Counted from the stretch's first letter, positions 54,443 through 63,033 are shown. The stretch: DNA of 64,000 bases from Fulvimarina sp040239565 (GCF_040239565.1 NZ_JBEHWS010000002.1:1-64000); one strand, 5' to 3'. A program made the numbers and translations. Notes: generated by a model not told the origin, from the letters alone.

Positions 54443-54747
54443 AGTGGCTGAGCACCTCGGGCAATACGTTTGCCAAAGCGAGTGCGCTCGCTGCTGTCGA
54501 GACGAATATCGACTCCTACTCCCAGAAGTTCTTCCAGGCTCAATTCGATACGCGCGAGATCGAAGAGCGTAAATGACGCTTCCCGCTCGCTTTTTCTCTT
54601 GAGATCAACGAGAATATCCAGATCACTCTCCTCCGTATCCTCACCCCGTGCCACCGAGCCGAAGACGCGTGGATTGCTTACCGGATAGCGCGAAAGTATC
54701 TCGCGGATCGTTTCGCGGTGCTTTTCGAGCGCTTCCGAGGGCTTCAT
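54439..54747 (-). CDS. mntA: MntA-type nucleotidyltransferase antitoxin
   Basis: This 102-residue protein has the minimal nucleotidyltransferase motif VFGSVARGEDTEESDLDILVDL (GSx10DxD, read across 54592-54667). MntA antitoxins transfer AMP to a Tyr of HepT and block the toxin. It overlaps the hepT start by four bases in the usual antitoxin-first order. The metal-binding Asp residues are intact, so the enzyme may still be active although the toxin gene is interrupted. Confidence 0.88.
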   Translation of the reverse strand: MKPSEALEKHRETIREILSRYPVSNPRVFGSVARGEDTEESDLDILVDLKRKSEREASFTLFDLARIELSLEELLGVGVDIRLDSSERTRFGKRIARGAQPL

Positions 54748-54785
54748 CCTGTCTATCTCCGCAAAGCCGAGCGTCGTTCCTGGGC

Positions 54786-55232
54786 TCAGGCGGCAGCCGT
54801 GGTCTCGCCCTTTTCGATCTGGTCGAGGGCATCGACAACCGCGTCGAAGGTCAGCATGGTGGAGGCATGGCGGGCCTTATACTCGCGCACCGGCTCGAGA
54901 TATTTGAGGTCTTCGAAGCGGCCTTCGGGTGCCGGGCCGTTTTCCTTCAGCATGGCGCGCATGGTCTGCCGCACCGCACGGAGCTCCTCGGGCGTCGCAC
55001 CGATGATGTTGCGTGCCATCACCGAAGACGATGCCTGTCCGAGCGCACAGGCTTTCACTTCGTGGGCGAAATCCGAAACCGTGCCATCTTCGAGCTTCAG
55101 GTCGATCGTCACCGTCGAGCCGCAGAGCTTGGAATGGGCCGTCGCGCTGGCGTCTGGTGCGTCCAGGCGGCCCGTGCGCGGAATATTGCCGGCGAGTTCC
55201 AGAATGCGGGCGTTGTAGACTTCGTCGATCAT
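54786..55232 (-). CDS. IscU/NifU-like iron-sulfur scaffold protein
   Basis: From the ATG at 55232 the product has 148 residues. Two of the three cluster Cys are visible (HSKLCGSTVTID and VKACALGQASSSVMA); the third position is Ala in YKARHASTMLTFDA. This two-Cys form is the usual alphaproteobacterial member paired with YidD-folE genes. It likely acts in Fe-S or metal delivery, though the missing Cys makes a classic IscU role uncertain. It is divergent from folE. Confidence 0.85.
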   Translation of the reverse strand: MIDEVYNARILELAGNIPRTGRLDAPDASATAHSKLCGSTVTIDLKLEDGTVSDFAHEVKACALGQASSSVMARNIIGATPEELRAVRQTMRAMLKENGPAPEGRFEDLKYLEPVREYKARHASTMLTFDAVVDALDQIEKGETTAAA

Positions 55233-55547
55233 GTTCCGAACCTGTTGTTCTCTATGGCTTGCGCATCGCAACGGCGATCTCGCAAGGCAGTCTCGCTTTT
55301 GGTGTCTATCATTCGTCGCTCGGCCTCATTATATAGGCGCGACAGCGATAGGCCGAAAGCCCTCGGTTCTTCCCCCGGATGATGCCGAGACGCCTTGCCG
55401 CGACTGAATATTTGACGATACGGCGAAACTGGAGACGTCGTGACCAAGGATACCAAGACGAACCTGCCGGTCCCGACCCAAGAAGCCCCCGATGTCCACT
55501 CCGTCTGGGTGGCTGCGCGTATTCCGCATTTCAGGGAGAAAGCCCCG
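55233..55547. other. Divergent intergenic region between the scaffold gene and folE
   Basis: About 315 bases. A GTG at 55440 would extend folE by 36 residues but there is no supporting similarity, while AGGGAG precedes the ATG at 55548. No RNA structure or repeat stands out. An AT-rich patch (ATTATATAG near 55329) could be a promoter -10. Confidence 0.5.
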
Positions 55548-56171
55548 ATGGACGCCGTGGTAAAGCAGTTCCCGGACCGCTCGCAGATCGAAAATACGGG
55601 CCGGCCGGATCGTGCCGAAGCCGAGGAAGCGGTCCGCACGCTCCTGCGCTGGATGGGCGAAGACCCGACCCGCGAAGGCCTGCTCGAAACCCCGGCCCGC
55701 GTCGTCAAGGCTTATGACGAACTCTTCGGCGGCTACAAGCAGGATGCAGCTGATGTGCTCGGCCGCACCTTCGAGGACGTCTCGGGCTACGAGGACATGG
55801 TCCTCGTCAAGGACATCGATTTCCACTCCCACTGCGAGCACCACATGGTGCCGATCATCGGCAAGGCCCACGTCGCCTATGTGCCGAACGGCCGCGTTCT
55901 CGGCCTCTCCAAGATAGCCCGTCTTGTCGACATCTACGGCCGCCGGCTGCAGACGCAGGAGTCGATGACGGCACAGATCGCCGACGCCATGCAGCGCCTG
56001 CTTCAGCCCTCCGGCGTCGCGGTGATGATCGAGGCCGAGCATCTCTGCATGTCGATGCGCGGCATCCGCTCGAAGGATGCGACGACGATCACCACGGCCT
56101 TCAACGGCGAGTTCAAAGCCGACAAGGAACTGAGCCGGCGCTTCATGAAGCTGGTCGGCCAGTCGGCCTGA
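55548..56171 (+). CDS. folE: GTP cyclohydrolase I
   Basis: The 207-residue enzyme begins MDAVVKQFPDRSQ, with AGGGAG about nine bases upstream of the ATG. Zinc ligands are in HSHCEHHMVPIIGKAHVAY and the later AEHLCMSMRGI; the family Glu-Gly segment is EGLLETPARV. It converts GTP to dihydroneopterin triphosphate, the first step of folate synthesis. hisI follows 11 bases later, so the two are cotranscribed, a conserved Hyphomicrobiales order. Confidence 0.95.
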   Translation: MDAVVKQFPDRSQIENTGRPDRAEAEEAVRTLLRWMGEDPTREGLLETPARVVKAYDELFGGYKQDAADVLGRTFEDVSGYEDMVLVKDIDFHSHCEHHMVPIIGKAHVAYVPNGRVLGLSKIARLVDIYGRRLQTQESMTAQIADAMQRLLQPSGVAVMIEAEHLCMSMRGIRSKDATTITTAFNGEFKADKELSRRFMKLVGQSA

Positions 56172-56182
56172 CGCACTCCACA

Positions 56183-56587
56183 ATGGCGGCAATCTTCGCA
56201 GATCCAGCCGAGGCACGCGAGCAGGAAGAGGGTCTGACCCTCCGCCCGCGCTTCGACGCCAACGGCCTCGTCACGGCCGTCGTGACCGACCATGAAAGCG
56301 GGCGGCCGATGATGGTCGCCCACATGAATGCCGAGGCGCTGGACAAGACCATCGAGACCGGCATCGCCCATTACTGGTCCCGCTCGCGGCAGACGCTCTG
56401 GAAGAAGGGCGAGACCTCCGGCGCGCTCCAGAGCGTGCATGCGGTTCATGTCGATTGCGACCAGGATGCCGTCTGGCTTTCCGTCACCTCCGCCAAGCCC
56501 GAAGACACCTGTCACACGGGCCGCCCGAGCTGTTTTTATCGAAAACTCGATTTACAGAGCAGAAAGCTCGTTCCTTCAATTTCGTGA
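56183..56587 (+). CDS. hisI: Phosphoribosyl-AMP cyclohydrolase
   Basis: This 134-residue enzyme is the stand-alone HisI. It contains MMVAHMNAEAL, AHYWSRSRQTLWKKGETSG, the metal site VHVDCDQDAVWL and the C-terminal CHTGRPSCFYR. It performs the third step of histidine synthesis, opening the purine ring of phosphoribosyl-AMP. The folE-hisI order is typical of related genomes. A fused HisE domain is absent, as usual in alphaproteobacteria. Confidence 0.95.
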   Translation: MAAIFADPAEAREQEEGLTLRPRFDANGLVTAVVTDHESGRPMMVAHMNAEALDKTIETGIAHYWSRSRQTLWKKGETSGALQSVHAVHVDCDQDAVWLSVTSAKPEDTCHTGRPSCFYRKLDLQSRKLVPSIS

Positions 56588-56656
56588 AAGTTCGCGCGTG
56601 TAGACTTGCAATCTCACCGTCCCGAATGGGCCGAACAGGAGGTTGCAAGTGCGAGG

Positions 56657-57667
56657 ATGCTGCAGCGAGTTCTCAATTGGCGCGAAAATGCCGAACCGGT
56701 TCCGGTGATGGACGATACCAGCATTTTAGGTCTCGATACCGATCAGCCGCCTGAAACGCCGAAGCGCCGAAAGGAAGACCGCGAGGGGATCGCCCTCGCC
56801 CTCGGTGGCGGCGCGGCACGCGGCTGGGCTCATATCGGCGTTATCAAGGCACTTGAAGAAGCCGAAATCCCGATCTCGATGGTCGCCGGAACATCCATCG
56901 GCGCCCTGGTGGGCGGCTGCTACCTTGCCGGCAAACTCGATGAGCTCGAACATTTCGCCCGATCCCTCACCCGCCGCAGTATGTTCCGCTTTCTCGATTT
57001 CCAGATGGGCGGCAGCGGTCTCATTCGCGGCATGCGGCTGTCCAACCGGCTGACGGAGTCCCTCGAAGGCTACACCGTCGAAAAGCTCTCCAAGCCGTTC
57101 ATTGCCGTTGCGACCGATGCCCGGTCGGGTCACGAGATCTGGATCGACAGGGGCCCGCTGGTTCTCGCCATGCGCGCCTCCTACGCCCTGCCGGGCGTGT
57201 TTGAACCGGTCGATTGCTCAGGCCGCCGCCTTCTCGATGGCGCACTCGTCAATCCGGTGCCCGCCAATGTCTGTCGCACCATGGAGGAGCGCCTCGTCGT
57301 CGCGGTGAACCTGCATCACGATCTGTACGGCCGGGCCGCCGTCGTCCGAATGGGCGCGCGGGACTGCGACGACACGAGCAATCAGGAGCATCGCGACCGG
57401 CGGAACCCGGATATGGCGGCACGCCGCGAGAATTTCGGCGTCATCCGCTCCATGGTCGATGCCTTCAACATCATCCAGGACCGCATCTCGCGGGCAAGGC
57501 TTGCGGGCGACCCGCCGGACATGACGGTAAGCCCACGGGTTCGCGAGATTGGCCTGTCGGAATTCCACCGCGCCGGCGAGGCGATCGAGATCGGTTACGA
57601 GTCCGCCATGGCGCGGATCACCGAAATCAAGCAGATCGCCGAAGAGGTCGCACGCATCCACGACTGA
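56657..57667 (+). CDS. Patatin-like phospholipase (RssA-type)
   Basis: From the ATG at 56657 (336 residues) the patatin fold shows the oxyanion loop ALGGGAARGWAHIGV, the nucleophile motif VAGTSIGALVGG and the catalytic Asp in LLDGALVNPVP. The enzymes are Ser-Asp dyad acyl hydrolases acting on membrane lipids. There is no signal peptide, so it is probably cytoplasmic and membrane-associated. Starts at 56606 (TTG) or 56708 are possible. It sits downstream of folE-hisI, 69 bases away. Confidence 0.88.
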   Translation: MLQRVLNWRENAEPVPVMDDTSILGLDTDQPPETPKRRKEDREGIALALGGGAARGWAHIGVIKALEEAEIPISMVAGTSIGALVGGCYLAGKLDELEHFARSLTRRSMFRFLDFQMGGSGLIRGMRLSNRLTESLEGYTVEKLSKPFIAVATDARSGHEIWIDRGPLVLAMRASYALPGVFEPVDCSGRRLLDGALVNPVPANVCRTMEERLVVAVNLHHDLYGRAAVVRMGARDCDDTSNQEHRDRRNPDMAARRENFGVIRSMVDAFNIIQDRISRARLAGDPPDMTVSPRVREIGLSEFHRAGEAIEIGYESAMARITEIKQIAEEVARIHD

Positions 57668-57696
57668 CCCGCTCTTGGGGCGACGCGATGCGAAGG

Positions 57697-58131
57697 TCAG
57701 CTGGTGTGGATATAGTCCCGCATCATCGAGGCTTCCGCCTCGGCTTCGGAAATCTTGCGCTTCACCACGTCACCGATCGAGACGAAGCCGACCAGTGCCT
57801 CGTTCTCATCGACAACGGGCAAGTGGCGGAAGCGCTTCTCTGTCATCAGCCGCAAAGCTTCATCGATCGTGATATCCTCACGAACCGTGATCACTTTCGG
57901 CGTCATCGCCTCTTTCACAGGTTGCTTGAGAATTTCCGGGCCGCTCGCCGCGACGACGCGAACGATGTCACGCTCGGAGACGATACCGGCAAGACGCCCG
58001 TCCTCCTCGATGAGAATGATCGCGCCAATCCGCTTTTCCGAAAGAACCTTTGCGACCTCGGCCAAGGTCACGCTTGGCGTCAGGGTCGTCACGTCGCGAC
58101 CCTTTTCCTCCAGAATTCGCTTGATCGTCAT
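57697..58131 (-). CDS. CBS-domain protein (tandem CBS pair)
   Basis: The 144-residue protein consists of two CBS repeats: the first around VTTLTPSVTLAEVAKVL and IGAIILIEEDGRLAGIVSERD, the second around MTPKVITVREDITIDEAL and FRHLPVVDENEALVGFVS. Such pairs bind adenosine nucleotides and often regulate partner proteins; stand-alone forms are frequent in alphaproteobacteria. No membrane or catalytic domain is present. The gene lies between patatin (convergent) and rhomboid (same strand, 86 bases upstream). Confidence 0.9.
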   Translation of the reverse strand: MTIKRILEEKGRDVTTLTPSVTLAEVAKVLSEKRIGAIILIEEDGRLAGIVSERDIVRVVAASGPEILKQPVKEAMTPKVITVREDITIDEALRLMTEKRFRHLPVVDENEALVGFVSIGDVVKRKISEAEAEASMMRDYIHTS

Positions 58132-58217
58132 GCCATTTCACTCCTCGAATCCTGGCACCCTCCGCACATATCGTGCGACGGAGTGCCCTTTCCCGCAAGT
58201 GGGCTTTTCGAATGAGA

Positions 58218-58961
58218 TCAGGCCAAGCTGTTGGGCGGCGGCCTTCTATCGAACAGCGCAAAGCCCAGAAATCCGAACGCGAAGCCGCCCAGATGGGCCT
58301 CCCAGGCGACGTTCCCTTCACCGAGCGCCCCACCGAGGCTGGTCGAAAACAGGAAATTCGTCACGAAGAACGCGGCAACGAAAACCACCACCGTTCGATT
58401 GGTGAGGCAGGTGGCGATCGGCTCCAGTGGCAGACGCATGTCTGCGCGCATGAGATTGACTCGCCCGCCACGCGGCAGCGCGAACCGGCTCGCTCCGCCC
58501 ATCAGCGCTGAAACCGCGCCCGAAGCACCGATCACCGGCGCGAGCAGATCGGGATTGACCAGGAAGAACAGCGCGGCGCCCGCGACTGATCCGGCCAGGG
58601 AGAAGGCAATGAAACGCTGGGACCCAAGTCGGCGGGCGACGGGCGTTCCGAAGACCAGAAGCCACAGGCTGTTCAGACCAATATGCATGGCATCCCCATG
58701 CAGCAGCGTGTAGCTGACCGGCGTCCAGTAATCGACGCCGGCTAGCCGGTCCGAGCAGTCGATGGCAAGATCTCCGTAGCACCCCGGAATGAAAGCGAGG
58801 TTCAGGACGAAGGATCGCTCCAGTTCCGGTCCTGCTACATAGACGCGGAATACGTGTACGACCACCAGCACGGCAATGCAGACGAGGATGATCGTCGGCG
58901 CGTTGAAGGCCGGCGGCGGTCTCCGCCGGATCGGTTCATAGGGGTCGGGTTGTGGTGTCAC
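58218..58961 (-). CDS. Rhomboid-family intramembrane serine protease
   Basis: The 247-residue polytopic protein has the rhomboid catalytic Ser in VIGASGAVSALMGG (GxSG) and the active-site His in EAHLGGFAFGFLG. The His-Asn pair region AMHIGLNSLWLLVFG is in the second membrane segment. The first 20 residues are basic and cytoplasmic. Rhomboids cleave membrane proteins within the bilayer; substrates are unknown. It is cotranscribed with or near the CBS gene. Confidence 0.9.
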   Translation of the reverse strand: MTPQPDPYEPIRRRPPPAFNAPTIILVCIAVLVVVHVFRVYVAGPELERSFVLNLAFIPGCYGDLAIDCSDRLAGVDYWTPVSYTLLHGDAMHIGLNSLWLLVFGTPVARRLGSQRFIAFSLAGSVAGAALFFLVNPDLLAPVIGASGAVSALMGGASRFALPRGGRVNLMRADMRLPLEPIATCLTNRTVVVFVAAFFVTNFLFSTSLGGALGEGNVAWEAHLGGFAFGFLGFALFDRRPPPNSLA

Positions 58962-59075
58962 GTCAAATCCGGTTCGGCTGTCTCATGTCGGATGGCAAGC
59001 TAGGGCGTAGTGTGGCGGCGGCATCAACACCGTCGATGAAGGGTCGAGATCACGGATCGCATACTGGTCAAACTT

Positions 59076-59119
59076 AAAAAAAGAGGCCGCCCTCGCGACT
59101 GATGCGCGCTGGCGGCCCT
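59076..59119 (-). terminator. Strong intrinsic terminator, second in series
   Basis: Read on the minus strand, AGGGCCGCC (59111-59119) and GGCGGCCT (59084-59091) form a GC-rich stem. A run of seven T follows (complement of A at 59076-59082). It is about 260 bases past the BCCT stop, more than needed for that gene. Confidence 0.75.
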
Positions 59120-59328
59120 AAAATATCCGACGAGATGTGAGGTCAGGCACCCCGACAGTTTGATCCGTGCTGCAGATCGAGAACCGGTATTGTCCTGGAA
59201 CCACTGATAGCTGGACTCCGCAGCGACCGCAAAGCGTATTCTAACTCATCGTTAACGCACCCCAAGGCAGCCCGTTAACCCCAAGCTCGCGATGCTTGGC
59301 ATCTTCAGATTTGAAGCGAATTGCGAAA

Positions 59329-59367
59329 GAACGCCGCCGGACGAGAGCTCCCCGTGCGGCGGCGTTC
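59329..59367 (-). terminator. Terminator after the BCCT gene
   Basis: GAACGCCGCCG (59329-59339) and CGGCGGCGTTC (59357-59367) form a perfect 11-pair stem. On the minus strand the stem is followed by TTTCG. It lies 15 bases past the BCCT stop. Confidence 0.7.
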
Positions 59368-59381
59368 CTGTGCCCCCGCAG

Positions 59382-61043
59382 CTATTCCGCGGGCTGACTG
59401 CGATCGCCGAGAAGCTGGGGCGGCCCCTTCAGCAGCTTCTCGTCGACAAAGGGGCTTGGGCTCGCGGCTTCCGCCTCGGCCTCGTTTCGATAGAACTGTT
59501 CGTTTCGGTAGAGCGGAAGTTTGTCGCGCCCGAGCGCTCGTAGGAGACCCCACATCAGAAGGAGCAGGACGAATGCGAACGGGAAGCCGGCAATGACGGC
59601 TGCCGCCTGAAGGGCATTGAGCCCACCGGCTGCCAGAAGGATCGCCGCGATCACGCCCTCGGTCGTGGCCCAGAACAGACGCTGGATCTTCGGTGGGTCG
59701 TCGTGCCCGCCCGCGGTCAGCATGTCGATGACGAAGCTGCCGGAGTCCGAGGACGTCACGAACCAGACGACGATCATCACGAGGATCAGGGTCTGTACGA
59801 TCGAGGTGAGCGGATAGGACTCCATCAGGACGAAGATCGTGTTGCCGTAGCTCTCCTTGGTGGCCTCAATGAGGCCCGGATCGCCGTTGAGGCTCATCTC
59901 GACGGCGACGCCGCCGAAGGCCGTGAACCAGAAGAACAGGATCGCACACGGGATGAAGAGGACGCCCAGAATGAATTCGCGGATCGTACGCCCGCGCGAG
60001 ATACGCGCGATGAAGATGCCGACGAACGGCGACCAGGAAATCCACCAGGCCCAGTAGAAGATCGTCCAGTTCACCTGCCAGTCGGTGCCAGAATAGGCCT
60101 CCGCCCAGGAACCGAAGACGATCATCTCGGAGAGGTAATTGCCGGTGTTTTCAAGGAAGCTGTCGAAAATATAGAGTGTCGGGCCGAAGATCACCGCGAA
60201 GGTGAGAAGCACGATCGTAAGCCAGATGTTGAAGGCCGACAGGCGGCGGATTCCGTCGTCGAGACCCATCATGACCGATGTCGCCGCGAAGGCCGTGATG
60301 ATCGCGATGAGGATGATCTGCACGAAAGCATTGTTCGGAACGCCGAAGATCGTCTCCATGCCGTCATTGAGCTGGATCACGCCCAAGCCCAGGGTGGTCA
60401 CGATACCGAACATTGTGCCGAACACTGCCAGAACGTCAACCGTATGGCCCCAGGGCCCGTATATCTTCTTGCCGATGAGCGGAAACAGCGCCGAGCGGAT
60501 CGACAGGGGCAGACCGTGACGGAAATGGAAATAGGCAAGCGCCAGCCCGACCATCGCGTAGATAGCCCAGGCATGCAGCCCCCAGTGGAGGAAGGATAGG
60601 ACCATCGCCTCCTTGGCGGCGGCGGCCGTCTCCGGCTCTTCGATCGGGGGAGAAAAGAAGTGGTAGAGCGGTTCAGCCACGCCCCAGTAGAGCAAGCCGA
60701 CACCGATGCCGGCCGAAAACAGCATCGCGATCCAGTTGAACAAGCTGTATTCGGGCTGTTCTGTCTGCGCTCCAAGTCGAATATCGCCGTATCGGCTAAA
60801 AGCGAGATAAAAGCTCAAGACGAGAGCGATGTTCACGATGATGATGAACATCCAGCCGAACTTGTTGACGATCTCCTTTTGAAGCCAGGGAAAGACCTCG
60901 GAAGCCAACTCGGTAAAGAAGGCGCCAAAGACGATAAAGCCGAGAATAAGCACAGCGGAGGCGATGAACACCGGTACGCTGACATGAGGAAATGGCCCTA
61001 GGGCCCTCGCTTTGACTTCTCCGCCTGTACCGGTTTCGGCCAT
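59382..61043 (-). CDS. BCCT-family betaine/choline/carnitine transporter
   Basis: The 553-residue polytopic protein from the ATG at 61043 (AAGGAG upstream) has 12 hydrophobic segments and the BCCT motifs GIGVGLLYWGVAEPLYHF, the Trp-rich FYWAWWISWSPFVGIF and ISRGRTIREFI. BCCT carriers take up quaternary amines with Na+ or H+. The aromatic cluster around TM8 fits a quaternary ammonium box. Together with the betaine ABC system it gives a second osmolyte uptake route. Substrate specificity cannot be assigned. Confidence 0.92.
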   Translation of the reverse strand: MAETGTGGEVKARALGPFPHVSVPVFIASAVLILGFIVFGAFFTELASEVFPWLQKEIVNKFGWMFIIIVNIALVLSFYLAFSRYGDIRLGAQTEQPEYSLFNWIAMLFSAGIGVGLLYWGVAEPLYHFFSPPIEEPETAAAAKEAMVLSFLHWGLHAWAIYAMVGLALAYFHFRHGLPLSIRSALFPLIGKKIYGPWGHTVDVLAVFGTMFGIVTTLGLGVIQLNDGMETIFGVPNNAFVQIILIAIITAFAATSVMMGLDDGIRRLSAFNIWLTIVLLTFAVIFGPTLYIFDSFLENTGNYLSEMIVFGSWAEAYSGTDWQVNWTIFYWAWWISWSPFVGIFIARISRGRTIREFILGVLFIPCAILFFWFTAFGGVAVEMSLNGDPGLIEATKESYGNTIFVLMESYPLTSIVQTLILVMIVVWFVTSSDSGSFVIDMLTAGGHDDPPKIQRLFWATTEGVIAAILLAAGGLNALQAAAVIAGFPFAFVLLLLMWGLLRALGRDKLPLYRNEQFYRNEAEAEAASPSPFVDEKLLKGPPQLLGDRSQPAE

Positions 61044-61247
61044 GCCTTCTCCTTCTCTCAATATTTCTGATTATTCGTTTCGTAACATGAAACCATAGGG
61101 CTGTCGCCAAAGCTTCAAATCTGCAATCGTGAACCGCCTAAACAATACACCCAGAGCGTGTAGTTGAGCCGATGCAACCCTTTCCGGCGCAAGCGCATTG
61201 TTTTGTCAGTTAAGAAAACGATGACGCACCAAAGCAGGAATTGAGCG

Positions 61248-61340
61248 ATGATCCGCAGTATTCTGAAAGCCATCTTCGTGGGCTGGGTCGCCCGGAAATT
61301 TACAGGCCGAGGCCGTCGCCGCGCACCACGCCGCTACTGA
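61248..61340 (+). CDS. Small 30-residue basic membrane-type protein (candidate)
   Basis: ATG at 61248 opens a 30-codon frame (MIRSILKAIFVGWVARKFTG followed by a basic Arg-rich tail) ending in TGA at 61338-61340. AGGA lies about ten bases upstream. A short hydrophobic helix followed by an Arg-rich end resembles small amphipathic membrane proteins. A good intrinsic terminator begins 37 bases after the stop, suggesting a transcription unit of its own. I know no family for it. Confidence 0.45.
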   Translation: MIRSILKAIFVGWVARKFTGRGRRRAPRRY

Positions 61341-61376
61341 GCGGTTGGCAATAGCAAGACGCAGACGTTGAGTGAA

Positions 61377-61407
61377 AAAGGGTCGGCACAGAGCCGGCCC
61401 TTTCTTT
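61377..61407. terminator. Bidirectional intrinsic terminator
   Basis: AAAGGGTCGGC (61377-61387) and GCCGGCCCTTT (61393-61403) pair with one G-T wobble around a five-base loop. A T-rich tract (TTTCTTTAT) follows on the plus strand and CTTTTTC on the minus strand, so it can serve both the small gene and the DUF6644 gene. Confidence 0.8.
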
Positions 61408-61451
61408 ATGGGATACCAATCGGACCCGCGCACGGAAATGTCTTCCATCCG

Positions 61452-61931
61452 TCAGCCGATGAAACCGATGAACCGGCCGGCGAAGATAGCAAGCGTCCAG
61501 ACGCACAGAGACACGAAAGCCGAAGCTTTAACGGACACGGATACGTTTCCTATCGAAGACGCATCACGCCATGACGGACGCGTATGCAGCCAGAGCGCAT
61601 GGATAACTCCAATCGCGACGAGAAGGAGCTTGATCTGAAGCGCCGGATTGGCGGCATATTCGAAAGGCTCGACCGCAAAGAGCGCAAAGCCGGTGAGGAG
61701 CGCCGTGGCTAGACCGCCGGCCGCAATTTTCGGAAGAAGCTCAGCCAGCGGCGCGACGGGCACCGACCGGAAAGCGCCAAGCAAACGCAAATCGAGCGAG
61801 AGGATCGCACCGAACAAGGTCGCGAGGGATAGTATGTGCGCGGCGTTGACGAGCGGATAGGCGAGACGCGACGTCTTCATCGCTTCGGCGATAGGCGATG
61901 CCTCCACAGCGGCGAGGAACGCGTCGATCAT
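61452..61931 (-). CDS. Four-helix membrane protein, DUF6644-like
   Basis: The 159-residue protein has four hydrophobic segments: YPLVNAAHILSLATLFGAILS, LLPKIAAGGLATALLTGFALF (read across positions 61722-61803), LLVAIGVIHALWL and AFVSLCVWTLAIFAGRF. His residues in NAAHILSL and GVIHALWLH could bind haem or metal. The same type is often found near DUF6152 genes, as here. The function is unknown; a copper- or haem-linked role is conjecture. It is divergent from the DUF4174 gene. Confidence 0.75.
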   Translation of the reverse strand: MIDAFLAAVEASPIAEAMKTSRLAYPLVNAAHILSLATLFGAILSLDLRLLGAFRSVPVAPLAELLPKIAAGGLATALLTGFALFAVEPFEYAANPALQIKLLLVAIGVIHALWLHTRPSWRDASSIGNVSVSVKASAFVSLCVWTLAIFAGRFIGFIG

Positions 61932-62009
61932 TGTGCATGACCATCCACCAGCGATCCGAAATGCCGCACCTGTATAGCCGCTCGGTTTGTCGGCACCATC
62001 TCGATCAGC

Positions 62010-62468
62010 ATGACCCCACGCATCTCATTCATTCTCGCAACCGTCATCGGCCTCGTAATGACCGCCTCAGCACTCGCCGCTCCGCTCTCTGCCTATCGCT
62101 GGGAAGCGCGGCCTCTCCTCATCTTCGCGCCCGAAACAAACGAAGCCCATCTCACGCGCCAGAGCGAATTGTTGGAACGGGCGAACGAAGCCATCGATGA
62201 ACGCGACATGGTGGTTCTTCTCGTCACGAGCGACAAGGAAAACGCCGTCGCCCGTTTTGGACCACCGAAGCTCAAATCTGTTCGAGCGCCGCAAAACGAG
62301 GCACTTCGGAAAGCCTATTCCGTTGCCGCCGATCGGTTCACGGTTATTCTCGTCGGCAAGGATGGCGGCGAGAAAAACCGTTGGAGCGATGTCGTGGAAC
62401 CGCAGCGGATCTTCGACCAGATCGATTCCATGCCGATGCGCCAGCGGGAAATGCGCGAGGGCGGATAA
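62010..62468 (+). CDS. DUF4174 family exported protein
   Basis: The 152-residue precursor has a signal peptide (ATVIGLVMTASALAAP). The mature part YRWEARPLLIFAPETNE starts like a thioredoxin-fold domain and ends ILVGKDGGEKNRWSDVVEP, matching DUF4174. No CXXC motif is present, so thiol redox activity is unlikely. It lies between the DUF6644-like and DUF6152 genes on the opposite strand. The function is unknown. Confidence 0.8.
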   Translation: MTPRISFILATVIGLVMTASALAAPLSAYRWEARPLLIFAPETNEAHLTRQSELLERANEAIDERDMVVLLVTSDKENAVARFGPPKLKSVRAPQNEALRKAYSVAADRFTVILVGKDGGEKNRWSDVVEPQRIFDQIDSMPMRQREMREGG

Positions 62469-62498
62469 AACCGACCGCCCTCGCCTCGTTATGCGCTG

Positions 62499-62909
62499 TC
62501 AGGCGGCCGGTTCGGGCTCGAGCGTCTTTTCGCGGCGCGGATAGACGTCGTAGGTTTTCCCGTTCACCGTGATCGTCTCGGCCTTAAACGCGCGCTCGCT
62601 TTCGTCGCGCGAGCGGTGGCCGGTAAAGGTGGCGGCGTCACCGACATTCGCGACACCTTCGACGAAGCCGGCGCTTTCGGTGGCATAAGGCGGCGCGAGA
62701 TCGACCTCCCAGATGCCCTCTTCATTCTCGATCTGGAGATGGGCGTGGGGATTTCCGAGCGAGATTTCCTGGATCGTTCCGGAAAGCCGCGATTCCTCGT
62801 CGGCCGTCCAAGACCAGCCATGATGTGCAAAGGCGAAGACGGGCGCGGCCACGAGGGCGATGGTGGCGATCGAGGCGCGCTTTGCGAAGGAGGCAGTGAA
62901 AGTTTTCAT
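62499..62909 (-). CDS. DUF6152 family exported protein
   Basis: The 136-residue precursor has a signal peptide ending at VFAFA. The mature protein starts HHGWSWTADEESRLSG, the DUF6152 signature, and continues with LGNPHAHLQIE and WEVDLAPP. His residues in HHGW and NPHAHL could coordinate a metal. Members occur with DUF6644 membrane proteins, as in this window. The role is unknown; a periplasmic copper-related function is possible. Confidence 0.8.
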   Translation of the reverse strand: MKTFTASFAKRASIATIALVAAPVFAFAHHGWSWTADEESRLSGTIQEISLGNPHAHLQIENEEGIWEVDLAPPYATESAGFVEGVANVGDAATFTGHRSRDESERAFKAETITVNGKTYDVYPRREKTLEPEPAA

Positions 62910-63033
62910 TCGTAGTCTCCTGATCTGAAAGGGAAATCAGGAACTGAATCTAGGCTGCGGCCAAGGAAACAACAGCCCTGCCCCCGCATCACAGCGCGAT
63001 GACCATTGCGCGACCGCCTCGCTTCCTAGCCCC

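Larger units (their letters stand above)
58962..59381. other. Gap of 420 bases with two minus-strand terminators
   Basis: The region lies between the rhomboid start and the BCCT stop. It contains the terminator that follows BCCT (59329-59367) and a second, stronger one (59076-59119) about 210 bases further on. No protein gene is supported. The space between could hold a short minus-strand RNA. Confidence 0.5.
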
